Below are positions 16,839 to 25,744 of a DNA stretch of 64,000 nt, piece after piece (positions within the stretch are counted from its first letter, which is position 1; each line of letters starts with the position of its first letter). The position numbers and the translations under genes are program-made. The notes beneath the pieces were generated by a model that searched no databases, was not told the origin of the DNA, and saw nothing but the letters and a program-made list of their open reading frames with translations. Source of the DNA: an uncultured Bacilli bacterium (GTDB taxonomy: Bacteria > Bacillota_I > Bacilli_A > RF39 > UBA660); assembly GCA_934162125.1 (NCBI GenBank), contig CAKPHU010000007.1, positions 18,495 through 82,494 on the forward strand. Direction: 5' to 3'.

Positions 16839-16867
16839 ATTATATCTTATATTTCAAGTTAAGACAA
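16839..16867 (-). promoter_or_regulatory. Sigma-A promoter of tig
   Basis: TTGTCT (16862-16867), 17 bases, TATAAT (16839-16844), 22 bases upstream of the tig start codon. Confidence 0.7.
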
Positions 16868-16929
16868 CCTTTTTTATTATTGTTTTGTTGATTAAAATTT
16901 TCTTTTTTTCCTTATAATTCACGTGAAGT

Positions 16930-16958
16930 TTGACATTTTAAAATCAATATGCTAGAAT
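16930..16958 (+). promoter_or_regulatory. Strong sigma-A promoter of the trpS leader
   Basis: TTGACA (16930-16935), a 17-base spacer and TAGAAT (16953-16958) preceded by TGC (extended -10). Transcription should start near 16965, giving a leader of about 325 bases before trpS. Confidence 0.85.
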
Positions 16959-16964
16959 TAAGTC

Positions 16965-17201
16965 AGTTATGAAAGCTATGAGTTAGATTAGTAAATATCA
17001 ATTTAAATTTTAAGAGAGCAGCAGCTTGGTGGAATGTTGTAATTTATGGATATTGAATGGACTAATGAGTGCTATTTTGAAATTAGTAGGAATGGCCGGG
17101 GATTCTTCCCGTTATAAGTTGAACGTATATGGTGGTATATGTCTATTATTAGGTGGCGCAAGATTCTTGTCCTATTATTAGGAGAGGAATCTTTTATTTT
17201 T
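16965..17201 (+). promoter_or_regulatory. Tryptophan T-box riboswitch with antiterminator and terminator
   Basis: Seen: an AGAGAG start of stem I (17013-17018), whose AGCA (17017-17020) can pair with TGCT (17070-17073); a GAATGGAC stretch with TGG at 17058-17060 that suits a Trp specifier; a CGGG/CCCG hairpin (17097-17111); then the T-box core. The antiterminator is clear: TAGG (17150-17153), bulge TGGCG (17154-17158), CAAG, loop ATT, CTTG, T, CCTA (to 17174). The bulge TGGC fits a tRNA ending GCCA, as in tRNA-Trp with discriminator G. The competing terminator stem (17161-17173 with 17180-17192) ends in TTTTATTTTT. Expected control: uncharged tRNA-Trp stabilises the antiterminator and turns trpS on. 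Stem I is short and its exact fold is inferred. Confidence 0.85.
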
Positions 17202-17212
17202 GGAGGTTAATT

Positions 17213-17248
17213 ATGAATTTTACTAAACGATGGTGGATTTTTAAATAA
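17213..17248 (+). CDS. Trp-Trp leader peptide between T-box and trpS
   Basis: An 11-codon open frame, MNFTKRWWIFK then TAA, with a perfect GGAGG 6 bases before its ATG (17202-17206). Two consecutive TGG codons lie at 17231-17236. It is placed after the T-box terminator and 29 bases before the trpS ribosome-binding site, so it is translated only when the T-box reads through. Trp is the rarest codon, so a tandem pair in an 11-codon frame before trpS is unlikely to be chance. B. subtilis rtpLP, between a Trp T-box and the anti-TRAP gene, is a known parallel. The mechanism here is unknown. Confidence 0.75.
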   Translation: MNFTKRWWIFK

Positions 17249-17290
17249 GAATATAAATTGATAATAAATAATTTAATGAGGAGTGATATG

Positions 17291-18292
17291 ATGAAAACAA
17301 TATTAACTGGACTTCGTCCAACTGGAAATTTACATTTAGGACATTATTTTGGAGCATGTCAAAATTGGGTAAAAATGCAAGATGATTATGATTTTTTCTT
17401 AGAAATTGCGGATGTTCAAGCTTTAACTGATAACTTTGATAATCCTGACAAGGTACGCATTAATGTTTATGAAATAACAAAAGACTTATTAGCGACTGGA
17501 ATTGATCCTAATAAAGTAAACTTCTTTTTACAATCTAAGATACCAGAAATTGCAGAGCTTACAGTTTTCTACTCTAACCTAGTTACAGTTGCAAGATTGC
17601 AACGTAATCCAACTGTAAAATGTGAAATAGCTCAAAAGAAAGAATTATTTGGTAATGATGGGGAATCTATAACTTATGGATTTTTAGGTTATCCAGTTAG
17701 TCAAGCTGCGGATATTACAGCTTTCGATGGTGAGGTTGTCCCTGTTGGAGATGACCAAATACCTTTAATTGAACAATGTCGTGAAATAGTACGTAAATTT
17801 AATTCTATTTATGGAGAAACTTTAAAAGAGCCTGTACATTATTTGAGTAAAACTACTAGAGTAAAAGGATTAGATGGCAATGAGAAAATGGGTAAAAGTT
17901 TAGGAAATGCTATCTACTTAGTTGATGATGATGAAACAATCAAAACAAAAATAATGGCTGCTATTACTGATCCAAATAAAATAAGAAAAGATGATCCAGC
18001 AAATCCTGATGTTTGTATGGTTTACTATTATCATAAATTGGTTAATAAAGAAGAAAATGTAGAAAAAGTATGTAAGGAATGTAAAGCTGGCGAAAGAGGT
18101 TGCGTTCAATGCAAAAAAGAACTAATTGAAGCAATGAAAGAATTTCTTAAACCTATTAAAGAAAGAAGAAAGTATTATGAAGACCATCCAGAAGAAGTTG
18201 ATAAAATACTTAATGAGGGAACAGAAAAAGCCAGGGCTAAAGCTAAGGAACAAATGAAAAAAGTTAGACATGCAATGAAAATAGACTACTAA
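17291..18292 (+). CDS. trpS: Tryptophanyl-tRNA synthetase
   Basis: 333 aa from the ATG at 17291 (GAGGAG 7 bases upstream; the adjacent ATG at 17288 is also possible, the upstream ATA at 17258 is not). Class Ic synthetase: GNLHLGHYFGA is the HIGH-type motif and EKMGKSLGNAI the KMSKS-type motif. It charges tRNA-Trp in the cytosol. Expression should be governed by the T-box and perhaps by the WW leader peptide. It is convergent with yjbA, with a 4-base overlap. Confidence 0.97.
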   Translation: MKTILTGLRPTGNLHLGHYFGACQNWVKMQDDYDFFLEIADVQALTDNFDNPDKVRINVYEITKDLLATGIDPNKVNFFLQSKIPEIAELTVFYSNLVTVARLQRNPTVKCEIAQKKELFGNDGESITYGFLGYPVSQAADITAFDGEVVPVGDDQIPLIEQCREIVRKFNSIYGETLKEPVHYLSKTTRVKGLDGNEKMGKSLGNAIYLVDDDETIKTKIMAAITDPNKIRKDDPANPDVCMVYYYHKLVNKEENVEKVCKECKAGERGCVQCKKELIEAMKEFLKPIKERRKYYEDHPEEVDKILNEGTEKARAKAKEQMKKVRHAMKIDY

Positions 18293-18310
18293 AATGTAGT
18301 CTGTTTTTTT
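18283..18310 (+). terminator. trpS terminator, inside the 3' end of yjbA
   Basis: AGACTAC (18283-18289) pairs with GTAGTCT (18296-18302), followed by GTTTTTTT. The stem spans the trpS stop codon and the last codons of the convergent yjbA gene, so it serves + strand transcription while being coding on the minus strand. Confidence 0.85.
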
Positions 18311-18939
18311 GTGTTGGAAATTTTTACTATTTCGTATAAGTCATCATATTTTGATGAGTACTCTTTTGATAAGAGATTTATAATTTTCTGATATCTTTTA
18401 GCATAAGAAAAGTTATCAGTGAACAGTTCTTCATAGAGAAAATTAAATTTGGCATAATCTTTCTTCTCATTTAAAAGTTGAAATTCTTTTAATAAGTAAT
18501 CTCTTTTAAATATTTCATCTCTTGTTAAAAACAAAGTTGAGGCCTCTTCATTAATTACTTCATAATCTACATTAGTTTGAGTAAGAAGTTTGGATTCATC
18601 GATAACCTCCTCTTCTTCATCCAAAAGAAGTGAACTTTTACGAATTGAGATTCCAGTATTGTCAAATTCTAAGGCAACTGCCCTATTTAAATCAGTAAAT
18701 AAAGTTGCATACTTTAAATCACGATGATTGTAAATACTAGTTGAATCTTTTATTTCTTGAAGAAAAGAGTTTGACACTTTAATTTTAGAACTTAAGAGAG
18801 ATGTCATCATTTTAGTTGGTATTCGAATAATTGGTATTTTTTTTACATGGTCAATACTGTCTTTTTCTTGCCATTCATAAAATTCAATTAATGTGTTGGT
18901 TGGGAAAAAATTTAATAATACATCATAAATATAATTCAT
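18289..18939 (-). CDS. yjbA: YjbA family protein (UPF0736/DUF3603)
   Basis: 216 aa. The N-terminus (MNYIYDVLLNFF, FYEWQEKDSIDHVKKIPIIRI) and the later segment ALEFDNTGISIRKSSLLLDEE match the YjbA/UPF0736 pattern, and yjbA adjoins trpS in Bacillus too. Function unknown; cytosolic by composition. AAGGAG lies upstream of the ATG, which overlaps the TGA of the preceding gene as ATGA, so the two are translationally coupled. Confidence 0.75.
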   Translation of the reverse strand: MNYIYDVLLNFFPTNTLIEFYEWQEKDSIDHVKKIPIIRIPTKMMTSLLSSKIKVSNSFLQEIKDSTSIYNHRDLKYATLFTDLNRAVALEFDNTGISIRKSSLLLDEEEEVIDESKLLTQTNVDYEVINEEASTLFLTRDEIFKRDYLLKEFQLLNEKKDYAKFNFLYEELFTDNFSYAKRYQKIINLLSKEYSSKYDDLYEIVKISNTKKQTTF

Positions 18940-19145
18940 TTTTTAGGCTCCTTTTTACGATAGATAAGTAAACTACATATTAAAAGAGAAATTATAACCA
19001 TATAAGGATAAGGTTTAGAGAATAGAAATAATAAGTAGTCAGTAATAGTATAGCCAAAAGATAAGAGATTAATGTATAAAATAAAATATGTTAAATTATA
19101 AATTAACACTAAGTAAAAGAAAATGAAAAATAATATTTTTGTCAT
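18936..19145 (-). CDS. Small two-helix membrane protein
   Basis: 69 aa, hydrophobic, with two membrane segments (about 3-30 and 42-61) and a basic tail YRKKEPKK. It is coupled to yjbA by an ATGA overlap. No clear ribosome-binding site and no family recognised. Confidence 0.5.
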   Translation of the reverse strand: MTKILFFIFFYLVLIYNLTYFILYINLLSFGYTITDYLLFLFSKPYPYMVIISLLICSLLIYRKKEPKK

Positions 19146-19185
19146 ACTAAAATATATACGAAGAGCATAAAAAAAAGACTAAGAA

Positions 19186-20280
19186 TTAGTTTAAAAATTC
19201 TTCATCTTTTTCTTCTTTGGGGCTAGCAAGTTTTGCGACTTCTACTTTGTTGATTGTTTCAAATTTCTTAGTAATCTTATCAGTTGTGATAGAGACATTT
19301 TCTACATCTTTATTAACTGCTTGAATACTGCGTGATAGTTTGTCCCATCTTTCCTTGTAGCGAGCAAACTCTAAACTTAATTTGTTTAGTTCCTCATGAA
19401 TTATAGAGGCATATTTATCACGTTCAAGATTTTTAATAATCATTTCAATAACAGTTAAAGTTGAGATTAAAGTTGTTGGACTAGTAATCCAGACTCTTTT
19501 CTTGTAGGCATAATCAATAATATCTTGATGATAAGCATTTACTTCAGCAAAGATGGCTTCGGCTGGTAAGAAAAGAATAGCTTGATCTGTTGTTTCGCCT
19601 GGTATTATGTATTTACTACTAATGGCGTCAATATGTTTTTTCATATCTTGTTTAAATAGTTTTTCATAATTATCACGATCTCTTTGAGGTAAGTTTTTAT
19701 CAACCATCATTTGATAGTGTTCAAGTGGGAACTTAGAATCGATAGCAATTGTACCTAAAGGTTCTGGAGCAAAAACAACAGAGTCGGCAATTACTCCTGT
19801 ACTAAGAGTATATTGTAGACGGAAAATCTGATCATTTTTCTCACCAAAAACACTAGTTAAAATATGTTTTAGATTTACTTCACCAAAAATACCACGAGTT
19901 TTTTTATCTGTTAAGATACTTTGAAGACTAACTATGTCAGTGGATAATGTTTCAATTTTCTTTTGAGCCTCATCAATTTTAGAAAGTCTTTCTACAACAT
20001 TCATAAATGTTTTATTAGTTTTTTCAAAATTTTGGTCTAGTCGTTCATTGACCTTTTCGTTGATTGCAAGAAGACGTTTTTCTAGTTGTTCATTTAGAAC
20101 TGAGAAGTCTTTATTCATAGAGCGACTTAAATCATTTTTGAAATCTCCCATTTCTTTAGTTAAAGATAGTTCTAGGCGTCCTAGACGTTCCGTTATATTA
20201 CTTTCGTTGATATTTTTTGAAAGTGATATAACAGAGATAATTAAAAGTATAATAAGTAATGCAATTATAATATATTCCAT
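19186..20280 (-). CDS. rmuC: RmuC-type DNA recombination protein
   Basis: 364 aa. An N-terminal membrane anchor (residues about 3-22) and a long coiled coil (about 25-125) are followed by the RmuC nuclease-like domain: GIFGEVNLKHILTSVFGE, IAIDSKFPLEHYQMMV (the D-x-K motif) and AILFLPAEAIFAEV. RmuC limits recombination at inverted repeats in E. coli; the biochemical activity is not settled. AGGAGG is 4 bases before the ATG. It follows the VTT gene by 8 bases. Confidence 0.9.
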   Translation of the reverse strand: MEYIIIALLIILLIISVISLSKNINESNITERLGRLELSLTKEMGDFKNDLSRSMNKDFSVLNEQLEKRLLAINEKVNERLDQNFEKTNKTFMNVVERLSKIDEAQKKIETLSTDIVSLQSILTDKKTRGIFGEVNLKHILTSVFGEKNDQIFRLQYTLSTGVIADSVVFAPEPLGTIAIDSKFPLEHYQMMVDKNLPQRDRDNYEKLFKQDMKKHIDAISSKYIIPGETTDQAILFLPAEAIFAEVNAYHQDIIDYAYKKRVWITSPTTLISTLTVIEMIIKNLERDKYASIIHEELNKLSLEFARYKERWDKLSRSIQAVNKDVENVSITTDKITKKFETINKVEVAKLASPKEEKDEEFLN

Positions 20281-20288
20281 GTTTCCTC

Positions 20289-20867
20289 CTAATCTAAATT
20301 AGCATTTTTACTAATTATTTTTGATATTATATAAGCAATTGTAATCATAATACTTAGAACTATTAGTACTTTAATATCAGTTAGACTTTCTATTAAACTT
20401 TTACCAATATAGCTCCAGAAAATAGTCATAAATATTTTACCTATTATGATTGCGAAAACAAATTTCTTTTGATTGTATTTGGTTAGACCAGCTAGGATAT
20501 TCATAAGGTAAGCTGGTGTAAAAGGAAGAGTCATCAAAATAGTTAGGTTTGGTAAAGATAATGTTTGAAATTTTTTGATACCTTTATCAATTTTCTTTTG
20601 AAAACGCTTCGTAAATATTTTATTGGATATTTTGTCTGAGAGATGATAAAAAATTTTATAAGATATATAACAACCTAGTAGTGTAGAAAAATAAGAAAGA
20701 CACATTCCTGGTAAGAGACCATAAGCAGTGGTATTTAAAGCAATCATGGCTCCTAAAGGAATTATAGGGAGAATCGATAAAAATATAGTTAAAAAACAAC
20801 TTATTAATGGTCCTCCATCAGCTACTAGTTTGGTTAAAAATTCTAAGATGTCTGAGAGGCTTTGCAT
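20289..20867 (-). CDS. TVP38/TMEM64 (VTT-domain) membrane protein
   Basis: 192 aa with about five membrane segments. The central ILPIIPLGAMIALNTTAYG and the later ILMTLPFTPAYLMNILAGLT, with its Pro-rich re-entrant look, fit the VTT/DedA-like family of lipid scramblases and transporters. Substrate unknown. GAAGGTG precedes the ATG. Probably co-transcribed with rmuC. Confidence 0.75.
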   Translation of the reverse strand: MQSLSDILEFLTKLVADGGPLISCFLTIFLSILPIIPLGAMIALNTTAYGLLPGMCLSYFSTLLGCYISYKIFYHLSDKISNKIFTKRFQKKIDKGIKKFQTLSLPNLTILMTLPFTPAYLMNILAGLTKYNQKKFVFAIIIGKIFMTIFWSYIGKSLIESLTDIKVLIVLSIMITIAYIISKIISKNANLD

Positions 20868-20901
20868 ATTATCACCTTCTTTATAATTATAGTATAAATT
20901 G

Positions 20902-20932
20902 TCTTAAAAAAAAAGCTCTTAGTTGTTAGAGC
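20902..20932 (-). terminator. Terminator at the 3' end of the rhodanese gene
   Basis: GCTCTAAC/…/AGAGC-type stem on the minus strand followed by nine T. It includes the rhodanese stop codon. Confidence 0.8.
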
Positions 20933-21212
20933 TTTTATAACCAGTGTAACCGGTGTCAATACTAATTGTTTGGTATCCATAACTATTTAGTCTGTTAGAA
21001 ATGAATTTACTAGTTGAACCATATTCGCAGTACAGATAATATGTTTCTTTCTTAGATAAATACTTTTCAGGTGTTAGAAGTAAATAATTATATGGTATGT
21101 TGATAGAATTTTTAATGTTACCATTTCTATATAAATAGTTACTTCTTAAATCGATAATATTTAATTGTTCCTTAGCCTGCTTAGCTAAGAAGTCAGTCAT
21201 AGAAATAGTCAT
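20919..21212 (-). CDS. Single-domain rhodanese-like sulfurtransferase
   Basis: 97 aa, one rhodanese domain. IIDLRSNYLYRNGNIKNSINIPY is the family entry motif, and YYLYCEYGSTSKFISNRL holds the active-site loop with the catalytic Cys intact. It could transfer sulfane sulfur in the cytosol; partners unknown. AGGGGTGA precedes the ATG. It lies just beyond the terminator that ends the secretion locus. Confidence 0.85.
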   Translation of the reverse strand: MTISMTDFLAKQAKEQLNIIDLRSNYLYRNGNIKNSINIPYNYLLLTPEKYLSKKETYYLYCEYGSTSKFISNRLNSYGYQTISIDTGYTGYKSSNN

Positions 21213-21235
21213 TTTTTCACCCCTACTATATTAGA

Positions 21236-21267
21236 TGAAAAAAAAGAATCTATAGTAATTATAGACT
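21236..21267 (-). terminator. Terminator closing the Tad/T4SS locus
   Basis: AGTCTAT/ATAGATT stem (one G-U) with a CTTTTTTTTT tail directly after the last gene of the locus (stop at 21269). It marks the downstream end of the 30-kb gene set. Confidence 0.8.
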
Positions 21268-21268
21268 C

Positions 21269-22489
21269 CTATTTAACAAGATATGGTGTTTCTTTACTTC
21301 CATTTCCTGAAGTTATTCTAGTATTAGAACTAATTTTTATGACTGGACGAACTGACTTGTATTCACTAGTTTTACTTACTTCAATAATTCCTCTTTCAGA
21401 AATTGAGTAACTTTCATAGTTTGTTGAACCAACTGGTGTTCCAGTCCACCAATTATATTTTGTTTTTAAATAATTGTAGTTTTGGCATTGTTTATTTTCA
21501 CTTGTTTTACATGCTGGATCTGTACTAGCATTAATGTAGTCTGATAATTGTAGTAATCCTAAGTAATATTCTTCTCCTTTAGTAGCACACTCAACAGTAC
21601 CATTATTTTGTTCAGTTTTAACTTTTCTAGCACCTACGCATGGAGTATATTTTAGTAACTTAGTCTTATCATTTTCTGATAAGAAGATGACACCTTTATC
21701 AGTAGTACTATATATTTCTATTAATTTTTCTCTTATTCTACTAGTAGAATAATTATTCATTCCAACATTATATTTTAAAGTTTCGTTATAACGATCATCC
21801 CAAGCAGAACCATAACCAGCTTTATCATCTTTAATTAAAACTATGTTATTTGAAGAATCTACTTTTACGATACGCCATAGAGATTTTTCCATTTGAACAT
21901 AATTATTTACTTGTTCTCCACGGAATACTAATTCGTTATTCATACTGTATAGTCCATAACCTGTTGTGGTTGGGATACTATCAGTTGTGATGGCAGAACC
22001 TAGTGTTTGACTACTATAATTTTCTCCACAATTTAAGTATGGTGTGTAAGCGTAATCTGCACCAGATTTAGTTACTTGAACTTTACCGGAACAAACAACA
22101 CCTTTACCAGTATATTTTGATAGGTCTTTCATTTTTCCTGTTGCGGCTAAAGTTCCTGCTTCTATTTCTACTATTTGATTTTCATCAGCAGGTAGGCTAC
22201 TTGGATTTTCAGTAAAGTATGATTTAGCTGCATTTGTCATAATAGTTTCAATATCTTCATAAGAATAATTCTTTTGACTAAATAATGACACTATCCATAA
22301 TAACAGTAGTAAAGCAATAATACCACCAATTACGATACCACCTACTTTTATTAAAAAGCTTTTCATATCGTTTTTGGCATTATTTGAAGATCCTGACTTT
22401 GAAGAACTATCATCATCTTCTTCATAATCATCAATTATTAAATCATCATTTTCTTTTTTTTCATCTTTGAAACCAAAACTAGTACTCAT
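21269..22489 (-). CDS. Membrane-anchored pilin-like protein with one 'WRI' module, last gene of the T4SS half
   Basis: 406 aa. An acidic cytosolic N-terminus (1-45) and one membrane segment (about 46-68) precede a domain with pseudopilin-like spacing (AAKSYFTENPSSLPAD ... YAYTPYLNCG). The C-terminal domain begins NYVQMEKSLWRIVKVD and ends VRPVIKISSN...ITSGNGSKETPYLV. The proteins at 43740-45542 and 50081-51883 share this exact layout, with two C-terminal modules instead of one. No family name is certain. Outside-facing, with several Cys pairs. GGAGG precedes the ATG. Expected to be an accessory or minor subunit of the machine. Confidence 0.65.
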   Translation of the reverse strand: MSTSFGFKDEKKENDDLIIDDYEEDDDSSSKSGSSNNAKNDMKSFLIKVGGIVIGGIIALLLLLWIVSLFSQKNYSYEDIETIMTNAAKSYFTENPSSLPADENQIVEIEAGTLAATGKMKDLSKYTGKGVVCSGKVQVTKSGADYAYTPYLNCGENYSSQTLGSAITTDSIPTTTGYGLYSMNNELVFRGEQVNNYVQMEKSLWRIVKVDSSNNIVLIKDDKAGYGSAWDDRYNETLKYNVGMNNYSTSRIREKLIEIYSTTDKGVIFLSENDKTKLLKYTPCVGARKVKTEQNNGTVECATKGEEYYLGLLQLSDYINASTDPACKTSENKQCQNYNYLKTKYNWWTGTPVGSTNYESYSISERGIIEVSKTSEYKSVRPVIKISSNTRITSGNGSKETPYLVK

Positions 22490-22506
22490 ATCTTATTTTC
22501 CTCCTT

Positions 22507-24906
22507 TTAATTATCGAAAAAGTCATCAAAGAACTCATCATCGTCATCGTCTGGAATATTAATTGCAGGAGCTGTAGTTGGAAAACTTTGTGGTTCTTTG
22601 GCAATTTCCGGTATAGCATTGTCATTTGTGTTTAGAGTGTTATTAGTTATTTCTTTGTTATCTAACACTTCTATTTTATTGCTGGCAATATCTAGAGCAT
22701 CTGTTTTAGAACTGTTCAAGTCAACAACAGGAGTTTCAGCAATTTTTGCCTTAGCTGCCTCTGTCTCTTTTTCACGACGTTCTTCCTCTTCTAACTCAGC
22801 TATTTTAGCATCGATCTTTTTAACTAGTTCATCAACATCAAAACCAAAATCATCATCTTGATTATAATTTGGATTAGGTTCTTTTATTGATTCTGGAGCT
22901 TTTTTAGGAAGACTACTAAAATCTTCGATAGGTTCAAAAGATCTAACTGGCTCTTTAGGTAAATTATTATTAAATGGTACTTCTTTTACCTCTTTATTTA
23001 TGTTAGCATAACTTGATTTTAAAGGATTTTCTTCCGGTTCAGAATAATTATTAGGGGCAAAAGTAGACATTCCTCTACCTATTGGACGACGTTCATTAGT
23101 AGTTTCACTTAATTGGAAGTCTTTAACCTTCTCTTCTGGTTGGAATGGACCACCTAATGGTGCTGTGTCATCACCTGCTGAATTCATCATTTCTAATAAT
23201 TTCTTCTTTTTTTGATCTTTTACAAACTTTTTAATATCAAAAGTATGAACTTCATGTTTTGGTCTTTGTGGATATTTAGCAAGTGGATATTTTCTACCCC
23301 AGTCTATTTTGAAGTTTGGTGTTAATTTTGTTTTAAATGGTTGTTTACGCATACGAAGAATAATTGTTTCAAACTGTTTCATACGTTGTAAATCAGAAAC
23401 TGTTACTAATGGAGTTGAAGCTGTTTTATCATCTTTTTTAGATTTTACTTCACCACACATCTTAGATATTTCTTCTAGGGCTTTAAGTTCTGTTGTAATT
23501 AAGTAAACAATATTTCCACAGTTACCACGAATTGTTTCGGCATCATCTTTACCATATACTGAATCTAGTTGGGCAAAGTTTTGAATAATCATAGTAAATC
23601 TAACTCTTCTAGAACGAGCTGCAGTAATCATAGTTGTTACATCTTTTAGAGGAGGCATGTTGGCAAACTCATCAAGAATAAAGTTAGTTCTAACTGGTAA
23701 TTTTCCACCATGTTTTTGAGCTGTTGAAATTAAAGTTTCATAAATTTGTTTTAATAAAATAGTTACTAAAGAGTGATATGTTTTCTTTTCATCTTGAATA
23801 ACAATAAATACAGCAGTTGGTTTTTCACCAATACTTTCTAGATCTACACTACTGTAAGATAACATTTCACTTAAATTATCACGAGAGGCAAATAGTTTTA
23901 CCTTTTGTTTAAATACAGATAAGATACTACCCTTTGTTTCTGTTGGAGCCATTATAGTACTTGAAGCATTGATAGCAGCAGCACTTGCAGGATCTTTCGC
24001 ATCAAAATACTCTTTTATATAAGTTGATCCACCAAATTTTTCTTCACCAACAGTTGTTGCTAAGGAAATACTGTTGATATTGATTTCATCTGGTTTTGCA
24101 TCTTCAAAAAGGCCTAAGGCAATACCTGAGAAATAATCTGCTGATGTTTTTTCCCAGAAAGGGTCAGCATTTTTATTGCTTTCATCATACAAGATATTTA
24201 GGGCTAAGTCATCTAATAACTCAATGGCTTTATCATGATTACCGTTCTTCCACATTTTATAAGGTAATGTCATTGGATTCCAAGCATTACCATTTTGAGG
24301 ATCACGGAAGTTTAATAATAATATTTGATAACCACGGTCTCTTAACATTAAGCTTGTTTTTTCATATATCTCACCTTTTGGGTCAGTAATAATTATTGAT
24401 TCACGGGCTTTTGCTAAACTATGAACTTGTGGTAAAACGAAACCTTCAGTTTTACCTGAACCAGTAGCACCAATTATTAAGGAATGGTACTCACCATTAT
24501 CTACCCACATCTCATTTTCTTTTAAAATTAGAGGAAGACCAGCCGCTTTGGCATTACGTTGATGAATATCTACACGTTCTAGTTCTTCTTGAATTTCTTT
24601 TTCTTTTGCCCAACGAGAGTAACCTTTGTCTTTCTTCTCAGTAGTTATACCGATACCTTTTTCACGTTCAAAGAAATAAGAACTAACACTTAAGAATAGA
24701 CCTCCTAATAATAATATATAAAGTAATATTGTTGGTCCTATGTAGCGTGGTGAAAAAGCAGGAAATGGATTTATTCCTGATAGATGTCCTTCTGAAGCAA
24801 AGGTACCTAAATTTACTACGGCGATGGCTACAAAATATAGTAAGACAGCCGCAAAAATTCCAAACATCATCCAATCATGTTTGTCTGCTCTGAATTTGAA
24901 TTTCAT
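22507..24906 (-). CDS. virD4: Type IV coupling protein (VirD4/TraG family ATPase)
   Basis: 799 aa. Two N-terminal membrane segments (about 12-30 and 50-75) are followed by the P-loop SLIIGATGSGKTEGFVLPQV (Walker A), ITDPKGEIYEKT, and Walker B NFILDEFANMPPL with the RecA-like core to about residue 560. A long, low-complexity acidic tail of about 200 residues ends in a run of Asp. Coupling proteins hand DNA or protein substrates to the T4SS channel. No relaxase is in the window, so the substrate is open. It follows the 262-aa gene by 48 bases. Confidence 0.93.
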   Translation of the reverse strand: MKFKFRADKHDWMMFGIFAAVLLYFVAIAVVNLGTFASEGHLSGINPFPAFSPRYIGPTILLYILLLGGLFLSVSSYFFEREKGIGITTEKKDKGYSRWAKEKEIQEELERVDIHQRNAKAAGLPLILKENEMWVDNGEYHSLIIGATGSGKTEGFVLPQVHSLAKARESIIITDPKGEIYEKTSLMLRDRGYQILLLNFRDPQNGNAWNPMTLPYKMWKNGNHDKAIELLDDLALNILYDESNKNADPFWEKTSADYFSGIALGLFEDAKPDEININSISLATTVGEEKFGGSTYIKEYFDAKDPASAAAINASSTIMAPTETKGSILSVFKQKVKLFASRDNLSEMLSYSSVDLESIGEKPTAVFIVIQDEKKTYHSLVTILLKQIYETLISTAQKHGGKLPVRTNFILDEFANMPPLKDVTTMITAARSRRVRFTMIIQNFAQLDSVYGKDDAETIRGNCGNIVYLITTELKALEEISKMCGEVKSKKDDKTASTPLVTVSDLQRMKQFETIILRMRKQPFKTKLTPNFKIDWGRKYPLAKYPQRPKHEVHTFDIKKFVKDQKKKKLLEMMNSAGDDTAPLGGPFQPEEKVKDFQLSETTNERRPIGRGMSTFAPNNYSEPEENPLKSSYANINKEVKEVPFNNNLPKEPVRSFEPIEDFSSLPKKAPESIKEPNPNYNQDDDFGFDVDELVKKIDAKIAELEEEERREKETEAAKAKIAETPVVDLNSSKTDALDIASNKIEVLDNKEITNNTLNTNDNAIPEIAKEPQSFPTTAPAINIPDDDDDEFFDDFFDN

Positions 24907-24954
24907 GAAGATACTTCCTTTCTAGCACTTATTATATCATAACTTATTATAAAA

Positions 24955-25734
24955 TTAATTATTAATTAATATTTTAAATGAATCTTTTTCAAACTTGTAT
25001 AAAGTTTCCATAGTACCATTTTCGCTATATTTGCCACATGATAATAATATTTCATACTCTTTATCACCATCGGCATCAAAAATGGCACTTATATATGGCT
25101 TACAGCCGTTAAAACCATCATTATTTTCTACACTACTGTACATTGGATAAGTTACAGAGTTCTTTTCCATGAAGACAATCGTAAATATTACATTAGGATT
25201 TGTCTCTAAAGGAAATACATTACTAAGTAAATAGAAATTTTCTATAATTCCATCACCATCATAATCTATACTTACTAAATCTTTGACTGTGTACTCTTTT
25301 TGATCTGAAGCAAGACCATTTTCAGTTAAAACTTTATTTATTTCATTATAATAAGTAATTTCTCTAGTAGTGAACTCTTTAAAATTAAGTTCATAATTAA
25401 GATTAGAAGCAATCATATTACCATCATAATTTATAGGATTTTTTTCAGAATCAAATAAGTACCATTTATTTTCACTGTTCCATAAGAAATATGTACCAAA
25501 GTAAGAATTAGATAAATATACTTTATATTCCTGCCAAGAAAGTCCTTCTATTTCGCTGGCATAACTTATATTACGCCAATTACCATTTTCTACTTGCCAG
25601 ATAGCATTATTATCAATTATTAAAGTACCATTCTTTTTACTTTTAGCGATACTATCTCTACCATAGATAAAATAAAATATTAAGAAATATATAGCTAAAA
25701 TTACGACTAAAATTAGATATTTACCTTTTTTCAT
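24955..25734 (-). CDS. Membrane-anchored exported protein with Ca-binding-like loops
   Basis: 259 aa from the ATG at 25734 (AGGATGGTGA just upstream). One N-terminal membrane segment (about 6-24) is followed by an outside domain. Two loops, DYDGDGIIENFYLL near residue 165 and IFDADGDKEYEILL near 230, look like EF-hand or FG-GAP calcium sites. No known T4SS family recognised. It sits between the SpoIID-C39 gene and virD4, all within short gaps, so it is likely part of the machine. Confidence 0.6.
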   Translation of the reverse strand: MKKGKYLILVVILAIYFLIFYFIYGRDSIAKSKKNGTLIIDNNAIWQVENGNWRNISYASEIEGLSWQEYKVYLSNSYFGTYFLWNSENKWYLFDSEKNPINYDGNMIASNLNYELNFKEFTTREITYYNEINKVLTENGLASDQKEYTVKDLVSIDYDGDGIIENFYLLSNVFPLETNPNVIFTIVFMEKNSVTYPMYSSVENNDGFNGCKPYISAIFDADGDKEYEILLSCGKYSENGTMETLYKFEKDSFKILINN

Positions 25735-25744
25735 ATTCACCATC

